A stretch of 64,000 nucleotides of DNA from Oscillospiraceae bacterium (GCA_017848115.1 JAGAKZ010000030.1:62001-126000), one strand, 5' to 3'. Shown: positions 9,650 through 18,655, counted from the first letter of the stretch. Numbers and translations are program-made. Notes: generated from the sequence alone by a model not told the origin.

Positions 9650-11284
9650 ATGAAGTTAGTTGATATATTGCTTATTGTTATAAGTTTTGCGTGTTCTGTC
9701 GGTCTTTATTTTCTTGCTGGTTACGCTGTAAAGGCTATAAGCAGTCAGTGGCGTATCCTATATATAATGCCAATGGTAATAAGTCTTGGATTTATTGTGT
9801 GCAGTGGTTTTGAAATTTCACTTATGCCTGCATATATCGGTTCTTTGATCCTGATTGCAGGATTTTTAAATGAAAAAGAAAAAAATCGTAAGTTTTCATC
9901 AATATTTTCAGCAGTTCTCGTAGCTGTAGCCCTTCCAATATGTCTTCTTAACAAGGGTTATCGTACAGTGAACTATGTTAAAGACTTTAAAAATGGTTTT
10001 GACTGTATGAAAGAACACTATGTTCTGGCAGAACACAAGGGTATTGACTGGGACGGGCTTTATGATGAGTATCTTCCGATGTTTAAAGAGGCAGATAAGG
10101 AAAATGACAAAATCGCAAACTATATAGCCTGGCAGAAATTCTGTGCAGAATTTCATGACGGTCATGTTGGTTTTGCTGCATCTGATACAGAGCTTAAAGA
10201 AGTGGCAGACCGCATTTACGGTAACGACTACGGACTTTCGCTGGTAACTCTTGATAACGGAAAAAATGTTGCGGTAAATGTTGATGAGAGGCTTTCAGAA
10301 TACGGAATAAAAACAGGTACAGTCATTACAAAATGGGACAGTGCAGACCCTCTTGAAGTTGCACGGAAGTCTGAAAGTTTTAAGACAGCAAGCTTTGCTG
10401 ACAGTGAAAACGAAGCATTTTATCTTGCACTTTATGCGGCAGGTGTCGGCGGAGATACTGTGACAGTTTCATACATTGATGAAAACGGTAACGAAAAAGA
10501 GGCAACATTAAAGAAACTCGGAAACTACAGCGAACGTGTACAGAAAACCATTGAAATTTTAGACGGTGGTGTAGAAACAGGGCATCTTATGTGGGCAGAT
10601 ATTGACGAAAAAACAGCTTGTCTGCGTATAAAAATGATGAACTTTGATTCGGAGTCTGATAACACAGGTGATTTTTCAAAAATGAAAAACGGTATTATTG
10701 AAAAGCTCGATGAATATCGTGCAAAAGGCGTAGAAAATATTGTCCTTGATATGCGTAACAATTCGGGCGGTTCAAGTGATGTTGTAAAAGTTCTCGCAGA
10801 AATTTTTGCACCTGAGGGTGAGTACTATTATGCTACCGACGGTAAATGGAGCAATGAGAAAGGGGTATATCTCACAGACGCTAAAACAGGAAAATTTGTA
10901 GAAGGAAAGAAGAATTTTTACAAGGGTGAAAATCTCTGGGGAGACGGAAATGTCATCATTATTGTAAATGCAGGCAGTGTAAGCGCCGCAGATCATCTTA
11001 CAAGGATAATGTGCGACTTTGAAAATGTGACAGTTATCGGTTTTACAGGCCCTAACGGTTCAGCACAGGGAATAGGTGGTATTAAGCTTGAAAGCGGATG
11101 GCTTATTTTTTCAAACGCACTGTTACTTGATGAAAACGGTGATGTTTTTATTGATTTGGGAGTGGATTATAAGAGCAGAAATAAGATAGATGTAAAAGTT
11201 CCTCTTGATGAAAAAGCGATAGAATCACTGTTTACAGATGGTGAGGATTATCTTATGAAAAAAGCACTGGAGATATGTAAATAA
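9650..11284 (+). CDS. membrane-anchored S41 family peptidase
   Basis: A 544-residue protein with about four N-terminal transmembrane segments (residues 1-110) and a large extracytoplasmic domain. The C-terminal half carries the S41 (C-terminal processing/tricorn type) core: VLDMRNNSGGS, the structural NxxG region, followed by VNAGSVSAADHL, where the nucleophile Ser is expected. An intermediate region (residues ~200-300) resembles a degenerate PDZ domain. The ATG follows GAGGGTGAAAA, 16 bases after the permease gene, and a terminator follows. The operon context suggests it cleaves peptides or proteins at the membrane surface in connection with the exporter. A general CtpA-like housekeeping role is less likely because of the unusual N-terminal membrane block. 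Confidence 0.8.
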   Translation: MKLVDILLIVISFACSVGLYFLAGYAVKAISSQWRILYIMPMVISLGFIVCSGFEISLMPAYIGSLILIAGFLNEKEKNRKFSSIFSAVLVAVALPICLLNKGYRTVNYVKDFKNGFDCMKEHYVLAEHKGIDWDGLYDEYLPMFKEADKENDKIANYIAWQKFCAEFHDGHVGFAASDTELKEVADRIYGNDYGLSLVTLDNGKNVAVNVDERLSEYGIKTGTVITKWDSADPLEVARKSESFKTASFADSENEAFYLALYAAGVGGDTVTVSYIDENGNEKEATLKKLGNYSERVQKTIEILDGGVETGHLMWADIDEKTACLRIKMMNFDSESDNTGDFSKMKNGIIEKLDEYRAKGVENIVLDMRNNSGGSSDVVKVLAEIFAPEGEYYYATDGKWSNEKGVYLTDAKTGKFVEGKKNFYKGENLWGDGNVIIIVNAGSVSAADHLTRIMCDFENVTVIGFTGPNGSAQGIGGIKLESGWLIFSNALLLDENGDVFIDLGVDYKSRNKIDVKVPLDEKAIESLFTDGEDYLMKKALEICK

Positions 11285-11290
11285 TCAAAA

Positions 11291-11323
11291 AAATGCTGTA
11301 CAGTTATTCGCTGTACAGCATTT
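11291..11323. terminator. bidirectional terminator between S41 peptidase gene and secF
   Basis: A perfect 13-bp stem, AAATGCTGTACAG (11291-11303) with CTGTACAGCATTT (11311-11323) and a 7-base loop, A-rich on the left and T-rich on the right. It lies between convergent genes and can serve both strands. Confidence 0.88.
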
Positions 11324-11339
11324 AAATTTTGTTTTATTA

Positions 11340-12299
11340 TTATTTGCCTTCTGATTTCTTTTCAGAACGTGACTGCCATGATACCCAGAGGCATGGAGCA
11401 AGGCAGAGTGAAGAATATGTTCCGACGATCATACCGATACAAATCGGGATAGAGAAGCTGAGTATTGAAGTAACTCCGCTTACAGCGGCAACTATTGAAA
11501 TGATGATCATTGTTACAACAGTTGTTATTGTTGTTCTGAAAGAACGTGACATTGACTGTGTTGTACTGTAGTTTACGAGTTTTTCTAACTTTTCAACAGG
11601 CATAAGTGTTCTGTTTTCTCTGATACGGTCGTAAACAACGATAGTGTTGTTTATTGAGCAACCGAGGATAGTGAGAACAACGGCTACGAAGTTTGAGTTT
11701 ATTTCAAAGCCCATAGCTACAAATGCACCGTATGTTATTACTACATCGTGGAGAAGAGCGATAACTGCACATATACCTGAAGACCAGCCACTTATTCTCT
11801 TGAATCGTAAAGCGATATATATGATAAGGATAAGTGCTGAGAATGCAACAGCTACGATACATTTTATAAAGAAGTCTATACCTGAGGAAGCTGAAACGTC
11901 AGTAGAGTCAAGAAGTTCTATTTCATTTTCAGCGTATATTGTTTCAAATTCTGTTGTGAGAGCAGTCTGCTTTTCAGCTGTAAGTCCGTCATTTGATACA
12001 AGTGAGATAGCAAGTCTTTTTCTGTCACTCTGGAAGATATCGCCCTGCTGGATGTTTACTGATGTTCCTAAGATCTCTTCAACCTTTGTTTTGGCTTCAT
12101 CAGAATTTATTTCTCCGATAAATGAATATGTTATCATTGTACCGCCCTTGAATTCAATGGCGATTTTTACACCGAAGAAAGATACGAGAATGGAAAGTGC
12201 TATAAGTACAATAGAGATTGTGTAAAATACTTTTCTTTTTCCTGTGAAATCATAGCTTTTCTTTTCGTTTTTCTTTTCATCAACTACTTTTGTACTCAT
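11340..12299 (-). CDS. secF: protein translocase subunit SecF
   Basis: A 319-residue RND-type membrane protein of the Sec translocase that helps drive export after SecA, using proton motive force. Visible features are an N-terminal transmembrane segment, the motif FKGGTMITY in the first periplasmic loop, a C-terminal five-helix block with VVLTILGCSINNTIVVYDRIREN, and SGVTSILSFSIPICIGMIVGTYSS. The ATG follows GGAGGTGTTGAAAA on the minus strand and overlaps the end of secD by four bases. secD and secF are separate genes here rather than fused. It ends at a bidirectional terminator. Confidence 0.96.
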   Translation of the reverse strand: MSTKVVDEKKNEKKSYDFTGKRKVFYTISIVLIALSILVSFFGVKIAIEFKGGTMITYSFIGEINSDEAKTKVEEILGTSVNIQQGDIFQSDRKRLAISLVSNDGLTAEKQTALTTEFETIYAENEIELLDSTDVSASSGIDFFIKCIVAVAFSALILIIYIALRFKRISGWSSGICAVIALLHDVVITYGAFVAMGFEINSNFVAVVLTILGCSINNTIVVYDRIRENRTLMPVEKLEKLVNYSTTQSMSRSFRTTITTVVTMIIISIVAAVSGVTSILSFSIPICIGMIVGTYSSLCLAPCLWVSWQSRSEKKSEGK

Positions 12300-13705
12300 T
12301 TTTCAACACCTCCGTAAAGTTTTCTGTTTTTAAATGCCTTGAACTTGGAGAGTGAACCAAGCATGAGTTTTGAAGCGAATACGCCCATAACGAAGTTAAG
12401 TATAGCACCAACCATAAGAGTGAAACCGAATGAGTAGATAGTACCTTCTGTTGTAGTACCGAACCATTTGAAGATGAAGCTTAACATCTTAGCAAACAGG
12501 CTGTCCGGAACGCCGAATGCACCCATGAGAATGATAGCTATAAGTATAACTGTAAGGTTTCCGTCAAAGATAGCGGAGAATGCACGGCTGTAACCTGCTT
12601 CAAGAGAAGTATTGAGTTTCTTGCCTGCACGAAGTTCTTCCTTGATACGTTCGCCTGTGATGATATTTGCGTCAACACCCATACCGATAGAGAGGATAAT
12701 ACCTGCGATACCCGGAATAGTGAGAGTTGAGCTGTTCATAAAGCTGAAGTAACCGGAAACACAAGCGAGAGTAGCTGATATCTGTCCGATGATACCGATA
12801 ACTGCAACAAATCCCGGAAGTCTGTAAAGAATTATCATATATACTGCAATAAATCCAAGTGCGATAAGTCCGCCGAGAATCATTGCTTCAAGAGCACCTG
12901 TACCAAGTGTAGGAGAGATCGTGGAGAAGCTTGATGTTGTGAGTGAGAACGGGAGAGCGCCTGCGTTTATCTTGTCAGCGAGCGCCTTTGCGTCTTCTAC
13001 AGTTTCAAAGCTTCCTGAGATAACAGCGTTTCCGTCAGTAATATGGGCACTTACTGTAGGAGCTGAGATCATAGTGTTATCCATCCAGATCGAGATAGTG
13101 CCGTTTTCAGAGTAAAGTCTTGCAGTTGCGTCAGAGAACTTTTGTGTACCTGATTCGTTGAGAGTAAGTGCAACTACGTTTTCATACTGTCCGAGTGAGT
13201 TAGGCTGCATCATGCCTCTTGCTTCTTTTACGTCTTCACCGTTAAGGATGATCTCGCCTGTCGGGATAGTTTCACCGTTTTCATCTGTTGTAGAACCTGA
13301 ACCGTCTCTGAATGTAAGCATAGCTGTACCACCGAGTTCCTTTACGGCAGCTTCAGGGTCAAAGCTTGATTCTGATGATTTCCACGGGAAACGAACGATA
13401 ACACGGTCATGATTCGGGTCTGTATAAACATTGCTGTCTGTAATACCGAGAGAAGCAAGTCTTACTTTCATAACTTCCTTTACGGAGTCGAGCTGTTCGT
13501 CTGTGGCATCTACTCCGTCAGCAGGTGTGAATGTTACGTCAACACCACCCTGAATGTCTATTCCGAGTCGTATATCTTTTACGCTTTTGATATATGTCTT
13601 TGATATATCGCCGTACTGATGCTTGATACCGAAAAGTGCGGTGTATGAGAAAGCCATAATAATCAAAAAGACGATAAAGAAAACGGGTTTTTTAATTTTT
13701 TTCAC
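12296..13705 (-). CDS. secD: protein translocase subunit SecD
   Basis: A 469-residue SecD. The N-terminal region carries DIRLGIDIQGGVDVTF, the hallmark LGLDLxGG region, followed by periplasmic P1 domains and a C-terminal membrane block with GIAGIILSIGMGVDANII, TGERIKEEL and RAFSAIFDGNLTV. The start is GTG at 13705 (minus strand), seven bases after a strong GGAGGT. It is translationally coupled to secF. The upstream gene purB lies on the same strand 91 bases away, so read-through from purB is possible. Confidence 0.96.
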   Translation of the reverse strand: MKKIKKPVFFIVFLIIMAFSYTALFGIKHQYGDISKTYIKSVKDIRLGIDIQGGVDVTFTPADGVDATDEQLDSVKEVMKVRLASLGITDSNVYTDPNHDRVIVRFPWKSSESSFDPEAAVKELGGTAMLTFRDGSGSTTDENGETIPTGEIILNGEDVKEARGMMQPNSLGQYENVVALTLNESGTQKFSDATARLYSENGTISIWMDNTMISAPTVSAHITDGNAVISGSFETVEDAKALADKINAGALPFSLTTSSFSTISPTLGTGALEAMILGGLIALGFIAVYMIILYRLPGFVAVIGIIGQISATLACVSGYFSFMNSSTLTIPGIAGIILSIGMGVDANIITGERIKEELRAGKKLNTSLEAGYSRAFSAIFDGNLTVILIAIILMGAFGVPDSLFAKMLSFIFKWFGTTTEGTIYSFGFTLMVGAILNFVMGVFASKLMLGSLSKFKAFKNRKLYGGVEK

Positions 13706-13796
13706 GTTTTTACCTCCAAGTGATTAATATTTAAAAAGATAGATATCTGATCAGTCCCGATATGTATAACGTACCGGAAACTGTATTCCGGGTTAA

Positions 13797-15227
13797 TTAT
13801 ACATTCATTTCAGCAGTTTCGCCGAGTTTGTCCTTGTTTGCGTCAAGAACAGGCTGTACGCATTCGGCAATAAACTCTGTAACCTGCTGAGCGCTTCTGC
13901 CTGTGAAGCTTTCAGGTTTAAGAATCTGATCGAGTTCTTCTTTGGAGATCATAAACATTTCGTCATTTAAGATCATATCGCAAAGATCGTTTTCAAGACC
14001 TTCTTCTTTTACGTGTTTTCCGGCAATCATTGAGTACTCACGTATTTTTTCGTGGAGTGCCTGACGGTCACCGCCTTTTTTAACTGCATTCATCATGATG
14101 TTTTCAGTTGCCATAAACGGAAGTTCATTCATGATTCTGCGACGTATCATCTTAGGATAAACTACAAGACCGCTTGTAACATTTATCATTATATTGAGTA
14201 TAGCGTCAACGGCAAGGAAGCCTTCTGCTACGGAAACTCGTCTGTTTGCTGAGTCGTCAAGTGTTCTTTCAAACCACTGTGTACCTGATGTGAAGGCAGG
14301 GTTTAAGCTGTCTATCATGAGATAACGTGCGAGCGCTGTTATTCTTTCGCATCTCATAGGGTTTCTCTTGTAAGCCATTGCAGAAGAGCCTATCTGACCT
14401 TTTTCAAATGGTTCTTCCATCTCTTTGAAACTCTGGAGTATTCTCATGTCATATGAAAATTTACTTGCTGACTGTGCGATACCGCTGAGTGTGCTGAGTA
14501 TCTGAGCGTCGATTTTTCTTGAATAAGTCTGACCCGATACAGGAACAACTCCGTCAAATCCCATTTCTTTGGCGATCATAGCTTCAAGTTCCTTAACTTT
14601 CTGACTGTCGCCTTCGAAAAGCTCAACAAATGATGCCTGAGTTCCTGTTGTACCCTTTGAGCCGAGAAGTTTAAGGTTTGCAATTCGGTATTCGATCTCT
14701 TCGAGGTCCATGAGAAGTTCATTTATCCAGAGAGTAGCACGTTTACCTACTGTTGTGAGCTGTGCAGGCTGTAAATGTGTATATGCAAGAGCCGGCATAT
14801 CCTTGTATTCGTCAGCAAACTTTGAAAGCTGGTAGATAACAGTAACAAGTTTCTTATATACTATCTGAAGTGCATCACGCATGATGATGATATCAGTATT
14901 GTCACCTACGTAGCAGGAAGTTGCGCCAAGGTGGATTATACCCTTTGCATCGGGACAGGCTACGCCGTATGCATATACATGTGACATTACATCGTGACGG
15001 CATTCTTTTTCACGCTGTCTTGCAACTTCATAGTCGATATTTTCGACATTTTCTTCAAGTTGTTTTACCTGCTGTTCGGTAACAGGAAGTCCGAGTTTCA
15101 TTTCTGCTCTTGCAAGTGCGACCCAAAGTTTTCTCCACGTTGTAAATTTCTTATCCGCAGAGAAGACAAATTGCATTTCTTTACTTGCATATCTGGTGCA
15201 AAACGGACTTTCGTAGCTATTTGTCAT
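13797..15227 (-). CDS. purB: adenylosuccinate lyase
   Basis: A 476-residue member of the fumarase/aspartase superfamily that splits adenylosuccinate to AMP and fumarate and also splits SAICAR in purine synthesis. Diagnostic blocks are HDVMSHVYAYG, HLGATSCYVGDN (substrate-binding TS), YTHLQPAQLTTVGKRA with the catalytic His, and the signature GSSAMAYKRNP (about residues 280-290) carrying the mobile catalytic loop Ser. SGQTYSRKID precedes the signature. The length is normal for the long clostridial PurB type. The ATG follows AAAGGAG. It stands alone rather than in a purine operon and has its own promoter. Confidence 0.96.
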   Translation of the reverse strand: MTNSYESPFCTRYASKEMQFVFSADKKFTTWRKLWVALARAEMKLGLPVTEQQVKQLEENVENIDYEVARQREKECRHDVMSHVYAYGVACPDAKGIIHLGATSCYVGDNTDIIIMRDALQIVYKKLVTVIYQLSKFADEYKDMPALAYTHLQPAQLTTVGKRATLWINELLMDLEEIEYRIANLKLLGSKGTTGTQASFVELFEGDSQKVKELEAMIAKEMGFDGVVPVSGQTYSRKIDAQILSTLSGIAQSASKFSYDMRILQSFKEMEEPFEKGQIGSSAMAYKRNPMRCERITALARYLMIDSLNPAFTSGTQWFERTLDDSANRRVSVAEGFLAVDAILNIMINVTSGLVVYPKMIRRRIMNELPFMATENIMMNAVKKGGDRQALHEKIREYSMIAGKHVKEEGLENDLCDMILNDEMFMISKEELDQILKPESFTGRSAQQVTEFIAECVQPVLDANKDKLGETAEMNV

Positions 15228-15278
15228 TAGAAAAACTCCTTTATTTTTAATAAATTATATTTTCGCATTAATACTCTA

Positions 15279-15307
15279 ATTTTAGCATATTTCTTTGATT
15301 TAATCAA
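15279..15307 (-). promoter_or_regulatory. purB promoter
   Basis: On the minus strand TTGATT (15302-15307), a 17-base spacer and TAAAAT (15279-15284) give a good vegetative sigma-A match about 50 bases before the purB start. Confidence 0.6.
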
Positions 15308-15335
15308 GGTGTTTGTGCATATTTGTTTTACCAAA

Positions 15336-16319
15336 TTATTTGGTCTGTTTTTTAACAGATGCTTCGCCTGAGTTTATCGTTTCTGTTGTGCCGTCGGTGT
15401 ACTGTACAGTAAGCCCTGCATTGTCGTCGATTGACAGAGCTACAGCGTCAGTAGCGACACCGTTTCTGAGAACGGACACGTCTTTTCCGAGTATCCATGA
15501 ACGCTCACGATACAGAGAAAGAAAACTTCTGTCGTACAGAGAAGGAAGATTTTCAAAGAAAATATCAAGAAATTCTGCTATGACAAGTGAACGGGGGAGA
15601 ACTATTTTTGTTTCATCTTCAAGTGATGAGGCTATTGAAAGAAGGTCATCCTCAAAAGAATTTTTTACAGAGCCGACGTTTATGCCTATACCTACTATTA
15701 TATATGAAAATTTGCACGTTTCACAATTTATTGATGCTTCTGTAAGTATTCCGCATATTTTTTTGTCACATAGCATTATATCGTTTACCCATTTTATCTG
15801 CGTATTGCATTCATACAGGTTGTCTATAGCCTGCGAGGCAGTAACGGCAGTATATGACGTAAGAAGCTGTGCGGCATCTATCGGAAAATCCGGACGCAGT
15901 ATCAGACTCATATATATGCCTGAATTTTTCGGAGAACAAAATGTTCTGCCCATACGGCCCTTTCCTGCTGACTGTTCATTTGCTATTACAACAGTCCTGT
16001 CCTTTGCTCCTTCTTCGGCAAGCTTTTTTGCATATACATTTGTGGAGTCCGTTGTATCGAGAATGATTATATTTTCTTTTACATTTTCGGTGTTCATGGA
16101 GTTTATTATGTCTTCTGCAGTTATAGTATCGGCTTTTTGCAGAAGTCTGTAGCCCTTGTTTGTGACTGCTTCTATTTTAAAACCTTCATTTTCAAGTTGT
16201 TTTATTGCTTTCCATACCGCATTTCGTGATATTCCGAGATTTCGCCCTATTCTTCCGCCTGAAATGTAGTCGTTTTTTGACTTTATAAGCTCATTTAAAA
16301 TTTTATCTTTAGTAGTCAT
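15336..16319 (-). CDS. birA: bifunctional biotin-protein ligase and biotin repressor BirA
   Basis: A 327-residue enzyme that attaches biotin to carboxyl carrier proteins via biotinyl-5'-AMP and can repress biotin genes. Residues 18-40 (YISGGRIGRNLGISRNAVWK) form the N-terminal winged helix-turn-helix, so this is the two-function type. The catalytic domain has DSTN (91-94), GKGRMGRTF (119-127), the biotinyl-AMP loop, and KWVNDIM. A short C-terminal SH3-like domain follows. The ATG follows AACGGTGAAATA. It is monocistronic, with its own promoter. Confidence 0.95.
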   Translation of the reverse strand: MTTKDKILNELIKSKNDYISGGRIGRNLGISRNAVWKAIKQLENEGFKIEAVTNKGYRLLQKADTITAEDIINSMNTENVKENIIILDTTDSTNVYAKKLAEEGAKDRTVVIANEQSAGKGRMGRTFCSPKNSGIYMSLILRPDFPIDAAQLLTSYTAVTASQAIDNLYECNTQIKWVNDIMLCDKKICGILTEASINCETCKFSYIIVGIGINVGSVKNSFEDDLLSIASSLEDETKIVLPRSLVIAEFLDIFFENLPSLYDRSFLSLYRERSWILGKDVSVLRNGVATDAVALSIDDNAGLTVQYTDGTTETINSGEASVKKQTK

Positions 16320-16357
16320 TATTTCACCGTTTCTTTTTTATTATGTAGTCATTTTTA

Positions 16358-16387
16358 AGTATAACACAGATATAATGAAATTGTAAA
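16358..16387 (-). promoter_or_regulatory. birA promoter
   Basis: Minus-strand TTTACA (16382-16387), an 18-base spacer and TATACT (16358-16363) lie about 40 bases upstream of the birA ATG. Confidence 0.5.
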
Positions 16388-16552
16388 TATTTTTGTTGAC
16401 GATAAAAAATATCAGTGAGTTTTTCACGAATTATTCAGTTATTTGGTGAAATGTTAACATTGATTTTGGGGTTTTATCAGAAAAAAACGGCTGTAAAAAA
16501 AGTGTTTAAAGGATATATTTAGTGTTTTGTTACACATTTCGGTATTACAGAT

Positions 16553-16581
16553 TTGACAGATGAAATTTATGGTGCTATAAT
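16553..16581 (+). promoter_or_regulatory. strong sigma-A promoter of the HipA/KptA unit
   Basis: Consensus TTGACA (16553-16558), a 17-base spacer and TATAAT (16576-16581). The rest of the gap from 16320 to here holds the birA promoter and AT-rich sequence in which I see nothing else. Confidence 0.8.
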
Positions 16582-16627
16582 TAGTACTCGTGCAAAATAA
16601 TAAGCAATAATTAAAGAAAGGTATGTT

Positions 16628-16756
16628 ATGAACATGAAGAAATTTTTAAATTACATATTGATGGATATATGTACAACACTAATTAATACGATTATTCTGA
16701 AACAGGAGAGCATATATACACCAAAGATACCATATCAACTTTCGGAGAATAGATAA
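16628..16756 (+). CDS. 42-residue ORF upstream of HipA-like gene
   Basis: A short frame starting ATG-AAC-ATG behind AAAGAAAGG, about 45 bases downstream of a consensus promoter. The product is a basic 42-residue peptide with an amphipathic N-terminal half (MKKFLNYILMDICTTLINTI) and a polar tail. It lies in the transcript leader of the HipA-like kinase. It does not look like a HipB-type DNA-binding antitoxin. It may be a real small protein, a leader peptide or a relic; coding evidence is limited to the ribosome site and its position. Confidence 0.35.
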   Translation: MNMKKFLNYILMDICTTLINTIILKQESIYTPKIPYQLSENR

Positions 16757-16838
16757 CCGCTAAAAATCATACACTTCTTGATTCACATCAGCAAATGCGA
16801 TATAATTGTTATATCAGACTGAAAGGAGCGTGTTTGCT

Positions 16839-18083
16839 GTGGAATATACATTGATGCATCAGAATATATCTGTTGCACACATTGAAATTGATGAAGAAAC
16901 CGGAAGTATCTCTAAGATAATAGAGATATATTATCAGGAGCATATGCCTGTTGGAACAGTTTGTACTATACATAATGAAATCAAGATACAGCGTGCAGCT
17001 TTGAATCATTGGTGGACAGGGCGTTCTATTCCTGCAAGCCGTAATGGTATACGTAAAGCATTAGAAGAAATAGATATGTATGACACAACACTTCTGCTCA
17101 CCAGATGTCTGGGATTGAGTCTTTCAGATCATTACTGGATAAAACCTTTTGGTAGTAATATGAAATGGGAAGATGTGAACTTTTTTACCAACAGTTTTTC
17201 CGAAGACATTGGTAATGTGCTTTTTGGTGCGCCCAAAAAGGAAGTAGGGTTTGATTATAGCTCACCTGATAATACATCAGACGGCGATCTTAGAAAACGC
17301 TGGAAAATAATAAACGGTAAGCGATGCCTTGTAAAAGAAGGTACTAACCCTTATTGTCAGCAACCTTTTAATGAAGTTATAGCCGTAAAAATCATGGAAC
17401 GACTTGGTATTGTGAATGTACCATATACAATAATGTGGGAAAACAGCCAGCCTTACAGCGTGTGCGAAGATTTTGTCACGCCGGAAACGGAACTTGTCAG
17501 TGCATGGCGTATGGTGCAGCTAAGACCTAAAGCAAATCATGAAAATGTGTATATGCATTTTGTAAATATTTGTGTTGAATCGGGTGTACCTGATATAATT
17601 GCATCACTTGACAGAATGATAGTGCTTGATTATATTATTGCAAATGAAGACAGACACATGAATAATTTTGGCTTGCTGCGCAATGCACAGACGCTTGAAT
17701 GGATAGGGTTTGCGCCGATTTTTGACAGTGGAACATCTCTTGGATATAATACTGCTACGCAAAATCTTTTGGTCTATGAACCAATATGCAAGCCTTTTAA
17801 GAAAAGCCACTACGAACAGTTAAGTCTTGTGTCCGATTACAGTTGGATCGATTTTGCAAGCCTTGATGGCATTGAAGATGAAATACATGAACTTCTTCTG
17901 GGGGAAAATGTAGAAAAATACATTGACGAACAAAGACGTAATGCAATAATAACAGGCATTTCAGAACGAATCGAAAACTTGAAAAAGATCGCCAAAACAC
18001 ATTTGCAGAAAAATTTCAATAGTTTAGAAAATGATGTTTTGGAAGATATCGCTACAGAATACAGCGGAGAAACGGAGCTTTAA
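16839..18083 (+). CDS. HipA-fold kinase domain protein
   Basis: About 414 residues. The C-terminal two thirds has the HipA Ser/Thr kinase core: KEGTNPYCQQPFNEVIAVKI (nucleotide-contact region), the catalytic loop NEDRHMNNFG (residues 269-278, with Asp271 and His273) and the metal-binding region PIFDSGT (Asp296). The N-terminal ~120 residues are a family-specific segment containing SLSDHYWIKP. A TTG at 16806 opens the frame, but GTG at 16839 lies 10 bases after GAAAGGAG and is preferred. There is no HipB-like helix-turn-helix gene next to it. kptA starts one base after its stop codon, so kinase and RNA 2'-phosphotransferase are co-expressed. The target is unknown; classical HipA phosphorylates glutamyl-tRNA synthetase. 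Confidence 0.8.
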   Translation: MEYTLMHQNISVAHIEIDEETGSISKIIEIYYQEHMPVGTVCTIHNEIKIQRAALNHWWTGRSIPASRNGIRKALEEIDMYDTTLLLTRCLGLSLSDHYWIKPFGSNMKWEDVNFFTNSFSEDIGNVLFGAPKKEVGFDYSSPDNTSDGDLRKRWKIINGKRCLVKEGTNPYCQQPFNEVIAVKIMERLGIVNVPYTIMWENSQPYSVCEDFVTPETELVSAWRMVQLRPKANHENVYMHFVNICVESGVPDIIASLDRMIVLDYIIANEDRHMNNFGLLRNAQTLEWIGFAPIFDSGTSLGYNTATQNLLVYEPICKPFKKSHYEQLSLVSDYSWIDFASLDGIEDEIHELLLGENVEKYIDEQRRNAIITGISERIENLKKIAKTHLQKNFNSLENDVLEDIATEYSGETEL

Positions 18084-18084
18084 A

Positions 18085-18618
18085 ATGAAAAAAACGAGTA
18101 TATTTATCAGCCTTATTCTTCGCCATAAGCCCGAAGTCATCGGAATTACCCTTGACGCTAAGGGTTGGGCGGATGTAAATGAACTTATTGATGGAATAAA
18201 TGCTACAGGAAATTATCGTATTGATATGCAGATGCTTGAGGAAATAGTGCGCACAGATAACAAACAGCGTTATAGTTTCAGTGAGGACAAAACAAAAATC
18301 AGGGCAAATCAGGGACATTCCGTTCAGGTCGATGTTGAACTTAAAGAAAAACAGCCTCCCGAATTTTTATACCATGGAACAGGTGAAAAATATGTGGAGT
18401 CTATTTCAAAAGACGGACTTATCCCAAAATCCCGTCTGTATGTGCATCTGTCAAAGGATATCAGAACAGCTGAAAATGTGGGTAGCAGACACGGCAAACC
18501 ATATATTTTCAAGGTGCACTCAGGAGAGATGTTCAGGTGCGGACACAAGTTCTGGATTTCAGAAAACGGTGTATGGCTTGTTAAAGCTGTACCCACAGAA
18601 TATCTTGAAAAAGCATAG
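18085..18618 (+). CDS. kptA: RNA 2'-phosphotransferase KptA/Tpt1
   Basis: A 177-residue KptA family enzyme, which uses NAD+ to remove an internal RNA 2'-phosphate, forming ADP-ribose 1'',2''-cyclic phosphate. Conserved elements are LRHKP (residues 12-16), YHGT (96-99), the HLSKD strand and GSRHGKP (133-139), covering the Arg-His-Arg/His catalytic surface. The frame extends upstream to 18031, but the ATG at 18085 matches the family N-terminus (KxxSxxLSxxLRHxP) and follows CGGAG. Bacteria lack the yeast-type tRNA splicing that would make its usual substrate, so the bacterial role is uncertain; some homologues cap or ADP-ribosylate nucleic-acid ends. Here it directly follows the HipA-like kinase gene. 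Confidence 0.92.
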   Translation: MKKTSIFISLILRHKPEVIGITLDAKGWADVNELIDGINATGNYRIDMQMLEEIVRTDNKQRYSFSEDKTKIRANQGHSVQVDVELKEKQPPEFLYHGTGEKYVESISKDGLIPKSRLYVHLSKDIRTAENVGSRHGKPYIFKVHSGEMFRCGHKFWISENGVWLVKAVPTEYLEKA

Positions 18619-18626
18619 TAAATGTA

Positions 18627-18655
18627 AGTCGATTGCATGAGCAGTCGGCTTTTTC
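18627..18655 (+). terminator. rho-independent terminator after kptA
   Basis: A 10-bp stem AGTCGATTGC (18627-18636) with GCAGTCGGCT (18641-18650), including two G-U pairs and a 4-base loop, followed by TTTTCTTTT. Confidence 0.8.

Noticed and set aside
11644-12225. 193-codon open frame antisense to secF
   Set aside because: It is a shadow of the well-supported secF gene.
13774-13791. CCGGAA-N6-TTCCGG hairpin between purB and secD as a terminator
   Set aside because: The stem is only 6 bp and no U tract follows on the minus strand; read-through into secD remains likely.
15313-16152. 279-codon open frame antisense to birA
   Set aside because: It lies wholly inside a clear birA gene, has no ribosome site or family motifs, and is a composition shadow.
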